Below, piece by piece: positions 43,327-56,552 of a DNA stretch of 64,000 nucleotides. This stretch comes from Arbacia lixula (lineage: Eukaryota; Echinodermata; Echinoidea; Arbacioida; Arbaciidae): contig OZ022579.1 of assembly GCA_963669155.1 (NCBI GenBank), positions 21,926,571 through 21,990,570 of the forward strand, written 5' to 3'. The first letter of the stretch is position 1. Each line of letters opens with the position of its first letter. The notes under the pieces are model-generated. The model saw only the letters and a list, made by a program, of their open reading frames with translations, had not been told where the DNA came from and ran no database searches. A program made the translations under genes and the position numbers.

Positions 43327-46300
43327 TTAATAGGTTTTCATGATGTTGGTAATACCACCAAGCTTCCAGGTTGCTCTCCACTCATTGACACCCATCTGTG
43401 AATGGCCCTTGACCCAGCCAGCTTCATCCAGGTCATATAGGAACTTTGGGAAGAGCTTGGAACACATCTGACTGGAAACACTCACTGCCTGCCAGGTGTC
43501 TTCTCGACTCATGTATGGACCTGCAACGCAAAAAGGTAACTTTTGTAGTCATTTGGGACAAAGCCCCTTTTTAGAGCAAAACTTACCATTATTTTACTTT
43601 TTAATTAACATCATTTCTTTTTTAGATGTGATTTTTACTACAAAATGGAATGTACATTCCATAATGAAACGATTTGGAGCTATAATTGTATCAATTTGAA
43701 GAGCAAAAGTGTGATTTCATCCTTTAAAGATCTAGTGATTATATGGTCCCTATTTTTCTTTGAAACATCACTACCAAAGTGATACACATCACTAAATGCC
43801 CAAAATGGATTCATCTTGTGCAGAAATGTATGCTCTTTCATGTGATGCACCTTTCATCATTTTTTATAGTTGTATCAAGAGTTATATCACCAAACCACAT
43901 ATTTGTGGTACTTGTTCCCAAATGGCCTAAACAAAACAAAACGCTGCTAGCCACAAGAAATCTAAAAAATCTTATGCAATAATGAACTCACACCAAAACA
44001 ATTAGTAATATAATTCCAGAACACAATGTAAAGTCATGAATCTTCCATCTAAATCTGCGTTTTTTCTGGATGCAGATCCTTCACATACATGCATGAAAGT
44101 TATCAATTTATCAACAACATTTCATGAATAAATGCTTAAAAAAGAAGTTGTAATCACAGTGGACGGGCTAGAGCTGATTTGTGTTTGTGAGTCCTTGTCA
44201 GACTAGGGTATACCCAGTTCCCATAAATCATTGAACCAGTACTTTACTGGGCCATTGTAATTGCGGGCTGGCTTTCCTCCACTAAGATACAGAGCAGCAC
44301 GACTGTTGTGTAATCTGCTGTACAGACAATAGATGATGGGTACGAATATATTTCATATTCCTTATAGGGTGCAATTAAGCCACACCTCTTTGGTTACTGC
44401 CGTTCCATGGCAAATTTTGACATCCTAACTATACCGCGGGTCACAAAGCCCGTGCATCAAAACGAGAGCAACCGGTTAAAATCTACAAATCTTTAAAAAA
44501 ATACTTTACCTTTTTGAAGAATTTCAGACAATTCTCTGTTGAGGGGATCCACTATACTCTGAAACATGAATCAGCAAAAATATGTCTTATCATTGTTAGG
44601 TTGGGGATTTCCCCACCACCACTGACCAACAGGCCACCAACATCCTTCCTTCCATCACCACCAACGAAGGCTTGAAGAATTAAAGTAACTCTAAAAATCT
44701 AACTACACCTCATTTTCTTGTCCTAGACTATTATCCTAATAAGTTTGATGAAATTTGGTAAACCAATTATTACATTATCACATAAACTGACATTTTAGTA
44801 TTTGACCTTGCACTGCAACCTTTGACCTAGCTGAGCAAAAAATCTATAATATAATTCAATTTTCAAATTTTCATATAAATTTTACTACATCATATATGTT
44901 ATATGATATAATTGCATCCAATCTGAAAAAAATTGGTCAATCATCTCAAATTCATTGCATTAACAGTAAAATGGTGGGATTTAACAATGACCTACATGTA
45001 TGACCTTTGATACAATCTGACCCAAAATTAAATCAATTAATTCTCATGTTATATGCTGTCATTGTACTAAATTTTATGAAATATGGTAGATTACTTGTCT
45101 AGTTTTCAGTGTCCGTGAGATCCGGATGAATGAACGAATGGATGTAGGGATGGACAACCTGGAAACCTAATGCCACCGGCCACTTCACTTTATGGTGGAG
45201 GCATAAAAATGATCTGATACCCTGTAATACGGGGTTTATTGCCATTTGGTTCAATCCCACTTGGTCCACTCACCATTTCATCTACAGGGAACCCCTTAAA
45301 AATACCGTTTGGGATTAAAATACTGGGTTAACTTATCAACAACTCTAATCTACACCATAACCTCAACTGTTAACCCTAATCCAGGCCCCCTACCCTAACC
45401 CTAACCCATACATATCAGCATGTGATGGTAGACGAAATGGTGAGTGGACCAACTGGGATAGGACCAAATGGCAAATCACCTAATACGGTACAGCATATAG
45501 AGTCTCAAATTGGTGTTGTCATACCCATTGCGTTTGGTTCTCAACAGCATTACTCACGCAAGATTTTCACTTGTCAGGCATTGCTGAGGCAGGCTATTGT
45601 CGGACACGCCCAATGAGAGTTCCTGCTGTTTGCTCTACTCAAACAGTTTAAAACCAGTTGTCATAACAACATGCTCATATGACATCACCATTCCGTACTC
45701 TCTTTGGTTCTTGGTTAGGTTTGTGGCAGGTGAATCAAATCATAATTTCTGAGAATCGGGTTGAAGACCAGGTGAACCCTCACAGTACCAATATTTTAAA
45801 ATGCCACCAATATTCATGCTAACAGTAAAAATTAAAAAAAAATGAAAGGGTAATAACTTACTTGGCAAGATCTGAGTTGATAGAGCACACAAGTGATCAC
45901 CTCGCTGTGTAGGCAAGCTTTGAGAATATCCTCCGATGAACTGTCATGATGGAAGACTATATTGATGCAACCTACGTACAGCAGAGGAACATTTAGTGGT
46001 AGATGGGAAGTGCTACAGCTTCAAGACATGATCATTGATGACATCAAGTGTGTCTACACCCTTTCATCTATGAAAAGCAAGCTTGGAGAGAGACACTCCC
46101 TTTCATTTAGCACACACACACTTCCATGCTCCTCCTTCCTTCATTTCCCATAGGTCTGCCATTGCCTCTCCATCTCTCATATCTTGCCTTCTATATTTCT
46201 GCTTTTTCCTCTAATCATAATATTAGTTACATCTTTGTATTGAGTCTTTAAACCAATTTGACTCTCTGTCCCTCTTTCTATTACTCTTTTAGATCTGGTG

Positions 46301-49300
46301 CATCTCAAATGGGGATATGGCAATGCCAATTTGAATACCATAACATACTTTTGCTTGGAGGATTATGTAACAAATTATCTAGGTGTGTTTTTTTTTTAAT
46401 CCTTGTAACACCCTATCATTGTTTATTTACAATGCACTCATCCATGTCACACCCTATCATTATTTTTTGACATGGACTAACCTTTGTTTCATGCACTGCT
46501 ATTATGAACCAATAACCCTTCTATACATGTAATATAAACACCAACATTCAACTTCTCAAGTAACATTTGTTTTGTGCCTTTTTACAGATAGGGTGTGGTC
46601 AATATCCCATTCTGACTCTTGATTCATTTAATTTACATTGTGGAGCATATAGCAAGTTGACTGTGTTACATATTGATAGGTTAAAATTACAGGATGAAAA
46701 TTGATAAAGGCTTTAAGAGTCTGAACCCAAGAAATAGGTGGTCCAGACAGGGGCAAGAGAGAAGATACCGGGGCACGGTAAGAATTAAAGAACAAGACAA
46801 GAACAGGAAAAATCAATAGTTTGTTGCAACACAAAAGTTAAAATGACAGGATGGCACTTGATTACATGCTCCAAAGGTCTATGACTGAGAATATGATGAC
46901 CCAGATAGGGACTGGTGTCAAGAGATCTGGGCATGGTAAGAGTTAAGAACAAAACAAGGACAGCAAAAATCATGACACTGGAAGACAGAAAGACAACATA
47001 CCATGTTTCATGTCCAAGTTCAGTAAGTACTTCTCTTGATTATTGCTTTTAAGACACATCTCAAAGTCATTGATGCTAAAACAAGAAATACACAGAAAGC
47101 AAAAATGAACATGACCAAAAAACAAAAACTCTTAAAATGTCCAATTCTTATAGTACACATTACAAAATTAGTCTTAATGAGCTTTGCAGAGAGGAGAGAA
47201 TGAAGAGTTATGGATGAGGACAGAGACAGACAGACTGACAGATATAAAGCAGAAACATGTATACACATTAGGCAACAACAATTGAATCATATATAATTTA
47301 AATATTGCAAATTAATTGAAAATAGTACAATACACATTCATTGTTTGAAAAGGTAAGTTTTCACTTGTAATTCAAAACTTGGGGAGGCTATTCCACAGGT
47401 CAGGTACACAAGTGGTACACAAGTAACTTCCTAAAAAAAAATGATGCTCATATATTTCTGTAGATAACGAACATACAAAAATGAGTAGAAATGTTTAGAT
47501 TGGGGAGTACTCACTTTGTTGCTATGGTATGGAATGGAACACCGAGATTGAGTCTGAGAGGTCTGGTCAATCCTGAAGAAAAACACAAAAGAAGAAATCA
47601 ATGGAATACGCAGAAACTGAGACCTTTCCTGTCAGAGGCTATTCCGGTAGAGGGAATTCCCTACATGAGCTGAATAGCTCTTATGGATACACCAGGCAAC
47701 TTGAATTGATATTCTACTTGCTATTTAAGATTAAAGGAAGGAGTGCTTTGTAATTTTTTTGTTCATGTTTGTTTGTTGTTGATCTTCTTGATCATGTGTA
47801 CAATATACAATACCAACAATTGACAGGGATTGCATGGGAGGGAGCTTGAGGTAGCTTTCAGTATTTCACATGTGCGCCATGAGGCATATGAAGCATACAG
47901 TGTATTTAGAGTCTTTTATTGTAATTAAAATCCATTACTGGTTAATGAAAATGTATACATTTATTCCTTTCTCTCCCATGAAACTGACTACCGGGGTAAT
48001 CATTTCTGGTGTTAAAAGCTTCTTTAGGATTTATTAATTTGTTTGTAAGATAAGAAAAGGAAATAAGAAAATACAAAAAGCCATTGTCTAGCCAAAAAAT
48101 GGCCAAAATCAATTTATTGAAATGGTTAAAAAGAAAGATAATTGGCTTTTTGTGAATTGTTTATGAAAGAAGAAACTTTCTATTGGATTTGTACACAGAA
48201 TCACAAAAAATTAGCCAAATTTGGAATGACATTGTATTGCAAAAATGACATGGTGTCGCGATGGTATACCTGATCATCACAAATTTAGTCTCAACATTTG
48301 TGCGAGACTAGAAAGAAAAAAGGTCCAATCTACAACTCTTCCTGTCCCATTGTCACATATTGGTAATATTGGTAATAATACATACAACTCTTATACAACG
48401 TGGTCAAATCTGGCACAGAGAAAGTGAAAGCTTGACAAAGCATTCTAAATGCACTTACTGCCAATGACAGGCTCCCTGGCATTGACTCTGTCTGGGCCAG
48501 GCATGCTGTACGTGGAGCTATGGAGATAGTCCTGAACTAAGATGTGAAATCTGGTCTGGTTGAACGTCTCCATGACAACACACTTGACAGCTCGGTAGTT
48601 GGCCCATAGGTGAAGGCCAGTGAAAAGCAGGAAGAGGAACCATGTCAGCCTTTAGAGAAAGAGGAAAAGACATGGTGACTTCTTATTGGTTCCCCCAAAG
48701 TGCAACTAAAATCAAAATTCCTCTTGTGTACCAGCCAAAAAACAAATAATTTCGTTTGCCCCAAATGAAAACAGGCTGCGACCACTTTTAAAAATCTTCA
48801 CATTTGACCATTTTGTGTTTGAATAAATGACTGTGGTACTTCTATTGAGAAACTTGGCGGATTACCCCAGAAAACATATGACAAGTACAGAGGTAATTTC
48901 AATATTTAACTATTTAGGTCTTTGTAAATATCACAATAATAACCCCAGCTATGAACTATAATGAGAAGTATGACACCTCTCTCGTCAAAGGGCTGAAGAT
49001 ACTGACAGCTTACCTACAACTGGTAAATGTCCTAATTTGGTAAAAAGAACATTTTCATAGTCATATTTTCCATCAGATGAAACTCAGTAGTGAACTGTGA
49101 ACCAAGTGAACCAAGTGCACCATTTTCATTCCTTATGCATTCTGTTCTTTTCTTGATGTATAGAGACATACAATGATACCGTTGTGTTATGCACTAAACA
49201 AAGACATTTGATTATCCTTAATGTTGCTGAAGCTAAGCATAAAACACTCACACCAGGTTGCTGGCTGCTATCGGTGTGATCACAATGCCTACAAGCAGAG

Positions 49301-52300
49301 CAGCCAGATTCACTAGGGTCTCCTGTACAGGTAGCCAGGAAATATGATCAAGGAAAGTCACATGACACACAACATGAGAAAAGCAAACTCCTTGTGGTTC
49401 CTTTATGAGACTAGACCTAAAAGTCACCTCACAATCAGGGACCAGATAGAGGGGTACACATAACCCTGATGGAGATTGTTGAAAAACATGTTCATTGCAC
49501 GATACTTTTACCTGATAATCGTCTAACGTTCTCCTTATCAGTGACTGAATGGGCAATTTCATTATGGTTGGGCAATAAAGGCACATCCTTGTAATACGTT
49601 GAGGGCATTGGATAGAAGGCTAAGCTAACCTGACTACCATCTTTGGCTGGTATGTCCTTGTAATAAGGAGAGGGATTTGGATAAAAAAAGGTAGGTCCAT
49701 GGGGATGTGTAATTTTTTTGTGACACACCAGAAGTGAACAACGATGTCTCATCCTAACCTAGTTTTTCCAGACAATATTTATGTTCAATATAGGAGTTGA
49801 TCTGTTGTTTCACGATAAAGTAAACTGTTATTGCGAGGTTTCGACCGCAATTGCTAGTCTTCATCAGGCAATGTGAACATTCATCGCTGCGCGTCTTTTA
49901 CAGTGTACGCTGCGTGCCAAACGTGCCGGCACAGCCGGGATGTGATTGATCGGCGCAACCAACCAATCCGCAGGGCGGATAGTGGTCGTCAGGGAAATGG
50001 CGTCAGTTGCTGGCGGCGTGGAAAGCAGGCGAATTACGGATGCCGAGGAATCACTGGCGGTAGCATCACAAATATTCATGTGGTTAGATGCGGATGTTGG
50101 AGGGCGGTCGACCGGAGAGCAACGGGTTGTCGTAAAAGACGTAGGGGACGTCCGCTACCCGCCCAGCGATCGCACCATCTGCGGTTTCTGATTGGTCGGT
50201 AGCGCCAATCAATCACACCGCGGCGGTGCCGGCACCTTCGGCACGCAGCTTACGCTATAAAAGACGTGCGCACCATCTACGATTGTCCACATTGCCCGAC
50301 GAAGACTAGCAGTTGCAGTCGAAACGTCGCAATAACAGTTTGCTTTATTATGAGACAACAGATCTACTCCTACGGCGATTTTCTACTAGAACGATGATCA
50401 ACATCTTCCGTACTAATATTTATATTACAGAAATACCTGCGGCAAGATCAATTTCAAGTACTGGTATTAGCACCACAGAGTTACTGAGATAATCAACCTG
50501 ACAAAAAATGTCATGTTCATATGATGGAGGTAAGTCTAAAATTAAAATCATAGTAAGTCTGTAAGACAAATATGTAAACAAAAATAAGTTGATTGCTGTA
50601 GATCACTGGCTCTTTCAATTGCACACAAAAATAGAAAGAAATATTCATGGGTTTAGGAATGTTACTATATGTGACAAGGACATCACACTTTTTGTTGATC
50701 CAACACCATGGACTAACCTAGAAGGCAAGACTTACTTGACTTCCATCTTTGGCTGAGACATCAGCCATGTTGTTCCTGCGTGCTTGGTGCATGGTGAGGG
50801 CTGCTCTGGTGGCACCGCCGGCTACTCCAACCAGCGACTGCATGGACCACCGACGCACAGACATACAGATGAACGCAGAGTCAGGGCACAAGTAAGACAA
50901 AAGGGCATCACATTACACTGGAATCTAGCTAAATCCCTGCAATCTGAGCTTTTAAGGTCTTTTTTCTCGTAGCTCTTTATTACCTTACATAGCTCACAGC
51001 TTTTCCATCACCCCACCAAATCTTGGGCTAGATGGTAAAATAGCTGGCTAATTTGAAATACAGTAAGTAACTTTGAGGACAGTCTCCAACAGCCCAACTT
51101 TTCGGTAAATTGTATACACTCTTACCATTGATCCCTTCAAAAAGCATATGTCATGTTTCTATCTAACAAGAGATACTATACGTAGCTGTAAAAATTGTCA
51201 GAACAAGTTAATTGAGAACTGTGTTTTCAATCTGTCTGATTATTGCTGCAGACGAGAAGAAGGCTGTGCTTCACACTCACTCGAAACAGTGACGACATGC
51301 AAGCAATGAGGACGAAGTAGCCCGGAAAGAAAGAAGACACCAGCTCAATACAGATTGAGACATCATTCATGACATCAGCAAATAACCTGAATAGGTGAAC
51401 AATATAGTCAATGAACAGGCGGAATAAGAAGTAGTGGAAGTATATGGCATTTTGTTGATACGATCACAGTCCAAGAACTGAATGAATGTGGCTTACAAAA
51501 GTTCAAACTAGATTACAGAATTGATGAACAGATGTATAGTAAACATATAAATACACATAATTCAGCACAACAATGATACTGAAAACAAGATAAGGAAAAT
51601 GAAAAGGAGAAACACACAAAAAGGAGAATAAATAGAGATGAGATCCAAAATTTGCCATGCGGCATCTCCAATACTCGATATGTTCACTCATAGAAAAAGG
51701 TGTGAATTGCGCTTGCGCATTGTTCATTCAAAGATGTAAAACTCCAGCATTTTCATAAAAAGTCCAAGTTTTTTTTGCTCAAAATTTTACAGAAATCTTG
51801 ATTGCTCCAATGCGAAACTTCGTGAAGAGTAAGTCTTGGGTCTAAACTCTTGAAACATGTCATAGATAGGCGAAGATGAATTTTCTGAGATTTCATTTCT
51901 CCATTCCGCACGAGTGCATTTTGTCCGTTGAAAATTCAAAGTAATTGCACCTTTTTCAACATTTTAATTATAGTGCTATGACGAGACTGCATATTCAGGA
52001 GGACTGTGCATTCTATGACTGCATAATTACTGCATAATTATTATGAATGACAAATCAATGTAAAGAGGAATGATTGAGCTGTCTAATGAAACCACAGTCA
52101 TGTATGAGGATGAGGCAACAAAATAATACCCCTCAAACTTGAATTGCAACTCTTTTTTTAGAGCTTGATGTGAGAGGGTTGGAATGTACTACCAGTATAC
52201 GCACAAAAACAAACAAAAGAATTACTTGCCTCCATTTCTTTGAGTCACTGTCCAAGCTGGTCCTGCATGAGGCACAATTCGCACATATATATATAACACA

Positions 52301-55300
52301 CAAAAACAAGCAGATATGTTATGACATCAAAAGTGAAAAGCCCAGACAAACTAAAGAGATTCGACCAAAAATATGAACTTAGATCATACGGAGCGACCGA
52401 AGAGTAGGGTCTCTTCTTGCAAGTTCGATACACAGTCTTGCTAAAAAAATCTGGTCCAAAACTATCTGTGACAAAATGTTGCTCTATAGTTGGCACTGGG
52501 CGGTAGGTAAATGTTTTAATAAGATTTATACACCTGGGTGGAGAGCAGCAATGTGGATTAAGTATCATGTACCATGGGTAGGCTTGACCTTGGGACCTTG
52601 AGGTCTCCTGTTACAGTCCACAACCACTATACCAAGACACCTCCACTGGCTCCACATACATATATACACAACAAAAAAATAAGTCCCCCCTATGCAAAAT
52701 GGCACAACATTTTATCTAAGTAGTTTTGGGCAAAATAATTTGGCAGGATTGTTTCTTAACTCATTGACTCATTGGATTAATGTGATTTTCACATAGAAGT
52801 TAGTTAATAAGTGAAGGAACAACCCTGCCAACCTATTTTGCCCAAAACCTCTTCAACAAAATGTTATACTATTTTGCTTAGGGAGGGGGGGACTTAGGTT
52901 TTTGTTGTGTTTAGTTGCACTTTTAAAATTGTTCAAATGTGAATCTTACCCTTGATACCAAGCAAAGGCAATCCTCCCCACCATACTTGTGCCATCTATG
53001 AAGGAAGAGCAAAAATGGAACAAGATAATCAAGGGTTACTAAGCTGGGATCAATACAAGACATATTGTCGCGCAACCCACAGAAAATTCCATGGGACTTT
53101 GAATGAGATATTTCAGAAACATTCTGATCCATGTCTTCACCAAGGATGTTTTGATTTAGACCTATCTCATCCAACAATCTAACCCTAAATGAGTGTTTAT
53201 TTTCAGCAAGTCATTTGATGATGCTAATGTAAGTATCCTGCCTTCTTCTGTCCATGTTATAAGATGCTGCTCTACAAGACATGAATGGATCCATTCTGCA
53301 CAAACACCTGTGGCAGATCAAGAGTTGCTAGCAGCCCTTCTGCAGCAGCCAGCTAGATTGTTTCCAGGGCATGCTACTTCCTCAAGAACTGGAAATCTCA
53401 GTGTTCTAGGAAAGAAATCCCAATCTGCCAACTTTAGGATCTGTAGGCTTCTCTGAGGCATAATTTTTTCCTTTTTACTTGTTAACTTGCTTTACGGTTT
53501 ACCTGAAAAATGCGTACCAGTAATAACTTAGGCCTACCTATCCTTCAGCATTAGGGCAGAGGTTCCTGTATTTTCATATATGCTACACTCAAGTTGGACA
53601 ATCCCAATGTTGGGATTGCTGTAAAAAATGGTCTCTGGTCTCTCCAGTGAGAATTTAAGGACAGACTACAAACTACCTCATCAAGTACATGTGCGGAGGA
53701 TCTAAAGACACTACAATTTTGTATTATGAGGATTATCTAGCTCTATGATGGATGCTTAGAGCCTCTTATCCCAGGTAAACATTTTGTGTACATGTTGGCA
53801 TTTGTTCATTTATATACAAATCCCATAGAACAGCACTTTATGAAGCACACCAATGCTAAACACATGGTTAATCCTGTCTGCTACTGAGTCATGTAACTTT
53901 CTCACTTGATCAACAGCCTGTTGGTAGATTCAATATGATGAGGCAGCTCACCTCTGAGGAGCCAGGTGATGGTAGCAGCAGCAGCAGAGGCGTGTTCATC
54001 CCCCACGCCCACCCCCTTCAGCATGGCATGGGTAGACAGGGTTCCTGTGATACTGCTGCAAAATGCCTGCACAGAGCACACACATTCGTATTCATAATAT
54101 TGCTTTGAAAAATAATATTCTTTATATTACGTTATACAGTATTCTCTGCTCCATTACATTTGAATTTGCCGTACAATGTTTTCCATGTTTAACAAGATTA
54201 AGATACATGTTTCTAAATAATCTTACTTATACTTAATTATGCTTATGTTGGTGCATGCATGCTTGGAGTAATGTGGTGCGAACTAAGCAAGCTGGGGTCA
54301 TATTCATGAAACTGTAAGAAGCCGAGTTATAACTAAAGTGCATCAAAATGCATGCATTGTAGTAATTAACTAGGCAAGTAAGCTTTCATGAATATGGGCC
54401 CACATCTTCTTTTATTACCTCTCTTACTGGATCAACTAAAAAAAATGCTTTCATGAGTAGTCTGGTTTCCAGATCAATCTGTTATCCTACGCATTGTCTG
54501 TTTACTGTCAAACTGAAATATACACTACAGCTCAAAGGAATTGGCATAGGGAAAGGGAAAGGGAAGAAAGGGAAGGGGCCTCAGTTTTAAACCACGGTAT
54601 ATTTTGTCCAGTTCAGCATGAAACATGATGCTTTAGCCTAAAAAGCATCATGTTTCATGCTGAACTGGACAAAATATACCACAGTTTAACTTTTAGGCCC
54701 CTTCCCTTTCTTCCTCTTCTCTTTCCCTATGCCAATTCCTTTGAGCTGCAGTGGATGTGTGTGTTTATTGCAGCCAAGTCAATTTTCCAATGGGTGACAG
54801 CACTAGTAGGCAGACCAAAACTTCCTTTAAATGAAACTGATTACTGGGGCTGGGTCAAGATTGCTGACTACAGAAGGTTACTAAAAAGCTGAACTTGCCA
54901 CATCCAAATTCACAAAAAAAAGTCTCTTTCCCCACTATAATGTTCTCCAAAAGACAAATCCAAGCTCCAAATGCAGCATATGTACCATACTGATTTGGCT
55001 TACAAAAAAGCCAAATTAGCAATCCAAAAAGTGACATTTTTTTTAGACACCAAGTTCTGCCAACACATACATGTACAGCACAGAGTCTTGTGCATAATAG
55101 TTGGTGCACTGGTTCCAGACTTAATATTCACGATAATCCAGATTCTTTCCTATATACCAACAGTACGTAATACACCAAAAGGTGGGTTGTACTATACTTG
55201 ACGAAGAAGAAGATATCCCAGATGTGATACTGAAGATAATCCAGATCTATTGATCTATATTTACCTGGATGGTGTCCCAAAGTTGATACTCCACATAATC

Positions 55301-56345
55301 CTTGCTTACACTGTCTGGATACCCTTGAGGTAGAAACACCGTCTGTAGAATAAAGAGGCAAAATATCATTTGCATATGTTTAAACCAAATTATAAAACGA
55401 GAATTGAAATAAAATTGAGGCTGCATAGACTACATGTGTTAATTATTAATTATTATTTGAGTTTATGAAGAATAATATTTTGCGTTCTCAGAATTTGTGT
55501 TATTAAGCACAATTTCAAAAAAATGTTTTTTTTTAGACAGAACATGCCATTGTGCAACTCATTCTACGTGTGTTGTCCCTTTGGCATGTATTCTGCGCGA
55601 GGACCGAGGTGCTCTCCCAATTTCTTTTGGAAAAAGACAATTTTCTCAAAAATATATTTACCATTTCACCTGTGCGTTTGACAAATTATTAGACACATGT
55701 TTTTACACACATAATGCTATAGCCTAAAAAGAATGAATTCCTTTATCAAAGAACATAAAAAAGGCAATTTATGGAAAAAATTAATAACAACATATGATTT
55801 AGGGCACCTTGCACTAGACAGGAATAACCGTCTCATTTGGGGCATTCTCGTTCAGAGGAGCCAGATGCAATCTCAGGCTCAGCGGATCCAACCAACGTCC
55901 TACAGAGACTGAATTTCCGGTCTACCTCGGTCCTCGCACGTGACGTCACAAAATCAAGACAAAACTTTGAAATTCAGATAATTTTCTTTTCCTTTTTTGG
56001 GGGACAGATTTTCGTCAAACTTTAATTCCCTGATATGTTTTTTTCATATGTCTCCTTTTATTGAAACCAAAATAATATCAGGGGTTTACTATCCGTTTAC
56101 TCGACTTCTTTTGAACATTAATAATAATAGGTACAAATAAACACACTTATGGGACTGGGCTGATATCTAGACCACACACGAATCTTAATCAAAGCTCAGA
56201 ATGAACTTACTCGGAAAAAGTTCGAAAATGATGACATTGCACTATTGTGCTGACGTGTTTGACATAAAGTTCCATCCTGCTTAATATCATAATCTACCGG
56301 AACAGCTCTAGAACCGTAGGTTTCTCGACATACCAATGTTGCCAT
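43327..56345 (-). CDS. RUSF1: RUSF1, RUS1 family protein (14 coding exons)
   Basis: This is the homologue of human C16orf58/RUSF1 and plant root UVB sensitive proteins (DUF647); the molecular role is not settled. Exons, 5' to 3': 56345-56211, 55342-55265, 54066-53952, 52995-52950, 52262-52230, 51386-51281, 50837-50736, 49322-49252, 48649-48459, 47572-47515, 47075-47002, 45971-45862, 44558-44510, 43520-43327. They sum to 1362 bases (453 residues; human 468) and phases agree throughout. Diagnostic blocks are TVFLPQGYPDSVSKDY, VAGGATRAALTMHQARRNN, MADVSAKDGSQ, ETLVNLAALLVG, LHLWANYRAVK and LFPKFLYDLDEAGW. Hydrophobic segments are compatible with the membrane association reported for the family. 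The terminal two exons also exist in a second copy downstream. Confidence 0.95.
44690..45215 (-). mobile_element. Rolling-circle-like element relic (proximal copy)
   Basis: Twin of 40100-40630, inside the RUSF1 intron between exons 12 and 13. It has 'aatgccaccggccacttcac' with the hairpin partner and the 'gatggacaacctggaaacct' segment. Confidence 0.55.
45240..45478. mobile_element. Foldback element (GCCATTTGGT ends), proximal copy
   Basis: Twin of 40655-40910, with the same arms and the same CCCTAA centre. It lies in RUSF1 intron 12. Confidence 0.75.
46679..46978. repeat. Diverged two-unit tandem repeat, about 160 bp
   Basis: 'ttaaaattacaggatgaaaa' ... 'gggcacggtaagaattaaag' is followed by 'ttaaaatgacaggatggcac' ... 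'gggcatggtaagagttaaga'. It lies in RUSF1 intron 11 and is non-coding. Confidence 0.65.
49790..50383. mobile_element. GC-rich long-TIR element
   Basis: The arms begin 'taggagttgatctgttgttt' and end in the inverse '...aacagatctactccta', sharing about 85 bases, with further inner pairing (GTCTTTTA...TAAAAGAC). The interior is much more GC-rich than the host intron, with CCAATC motifs at about 49963 and 50206 and a TATAAAAG at about 50255. It lies in RUSF1 intron 7. No credible protein. Confidence 0.8.
52531..52650 (-). mobile_element. tRNA-derived SINE, second copy
   Basis: The minus strand shows the A-box TGGTATAGTGG and a B-box-like GGTCAAGCC region, and the body 'cacctgggtggagagcagca' shared with 4804-4932. 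It lies in RUSF1 intron 4. Confidence 0.65.
52666..52915. mobile_element. Short MITE derivative of the 33318 long-TIR element
   Basis: It has both ends (AAACACAACAAAAA and TTTTTGTTGTGTTT) and the arms 'aataatttggcaggattgtt' and inverse, with almost no interior. Its right end lies about 35 bases from the RUSF1 exon 4 donor. Confidence 0.8.
54294..54402. mobile_element. Short MITE (GGGxCATATTCATGAAA ends)
   Basis: 'ggggtcatattcatgaaact' and 'ctttcatgaatatgggccc' are inverse ends. Related units are at 61945-62048. It lies in RUSF1 intron 2. Confidence 0.7.
54522..54755. mobile_element. Near-perfect 234-bp hairpin MITE
   Basis: This is the longest member of the family at 5290 and 8235. The arms of about 110 bases (ACACTACAGCTCAAAGGAAT..., GGGAAAGGGAAGAAAGGGAA, TATATTTTGTCCAGTTCAGC, ATGAAACATGATGCTTT) pair almost completely around a loop of a few bases. 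A transcript would fold to long double-stranded RNA. It lies in RUSF1 intron 2. Confidence 0.88.
55813..55926. mobile_element. TAGAC MITE, complete short copy
   Basis: It begins CTAGACAGGAATAACCGTCT and ends AGACTGAATTTCCGGTCTA; the ends are imperfect 20-bp inverses. It lies in RUSF1 intron 1. A piece of the 25761-type long-TIR family follows at 55935-56090. Confidence 0.75.
55935..56090. mobile_element. Half of a long-TIR element (25761 family)
   Basis: 'gtgacgtcacaaaatcaaga' ... 'cagattttcgtcaaacttta' ... 'attgaaaccaaaataatatc' parallels one arm of 25761-26354. The other arm is absent. Confidence 0.55.
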
Positions 56346-56552
56346 ATTGATTGAGAGGCTAAACTGGCCGCTCTGAAAACTACTTTGGCCGCTCTAGCTA
56401 GCTAGCATAGCGCATAGATAGATCCTTGAAACTGGCACCCAATAATATGAACCGCTATGGTGTCCGAAGGGTCAAACAAAAAAAGGGGAAATATCACGAT
56501 CTCTGTACATATTAGGAGAAAAGTGATATCGAGTGTCGTACGGCACTTATTT

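Larger units (their letters stand above)
42613..45716. repeat. Segmental duplication, proximal copy (RUSF1 3' end)
   Basis: This is the partner of 38058-41135. It contains the RUSF1 terminal exons nearest the rest of the gene, the 44690-45215 element relic and the 45240-45478 foldback. To its right the sequence runs on into unduplicated RUSF1 intron 12. Confidence 0.93.

Noticed and set aside
49873-50202. Frames of 81-109 codons in the GC-rich TIR element
   Set aside because: Overlapping frames in a high-GC, low-stop context with no motif or homology.
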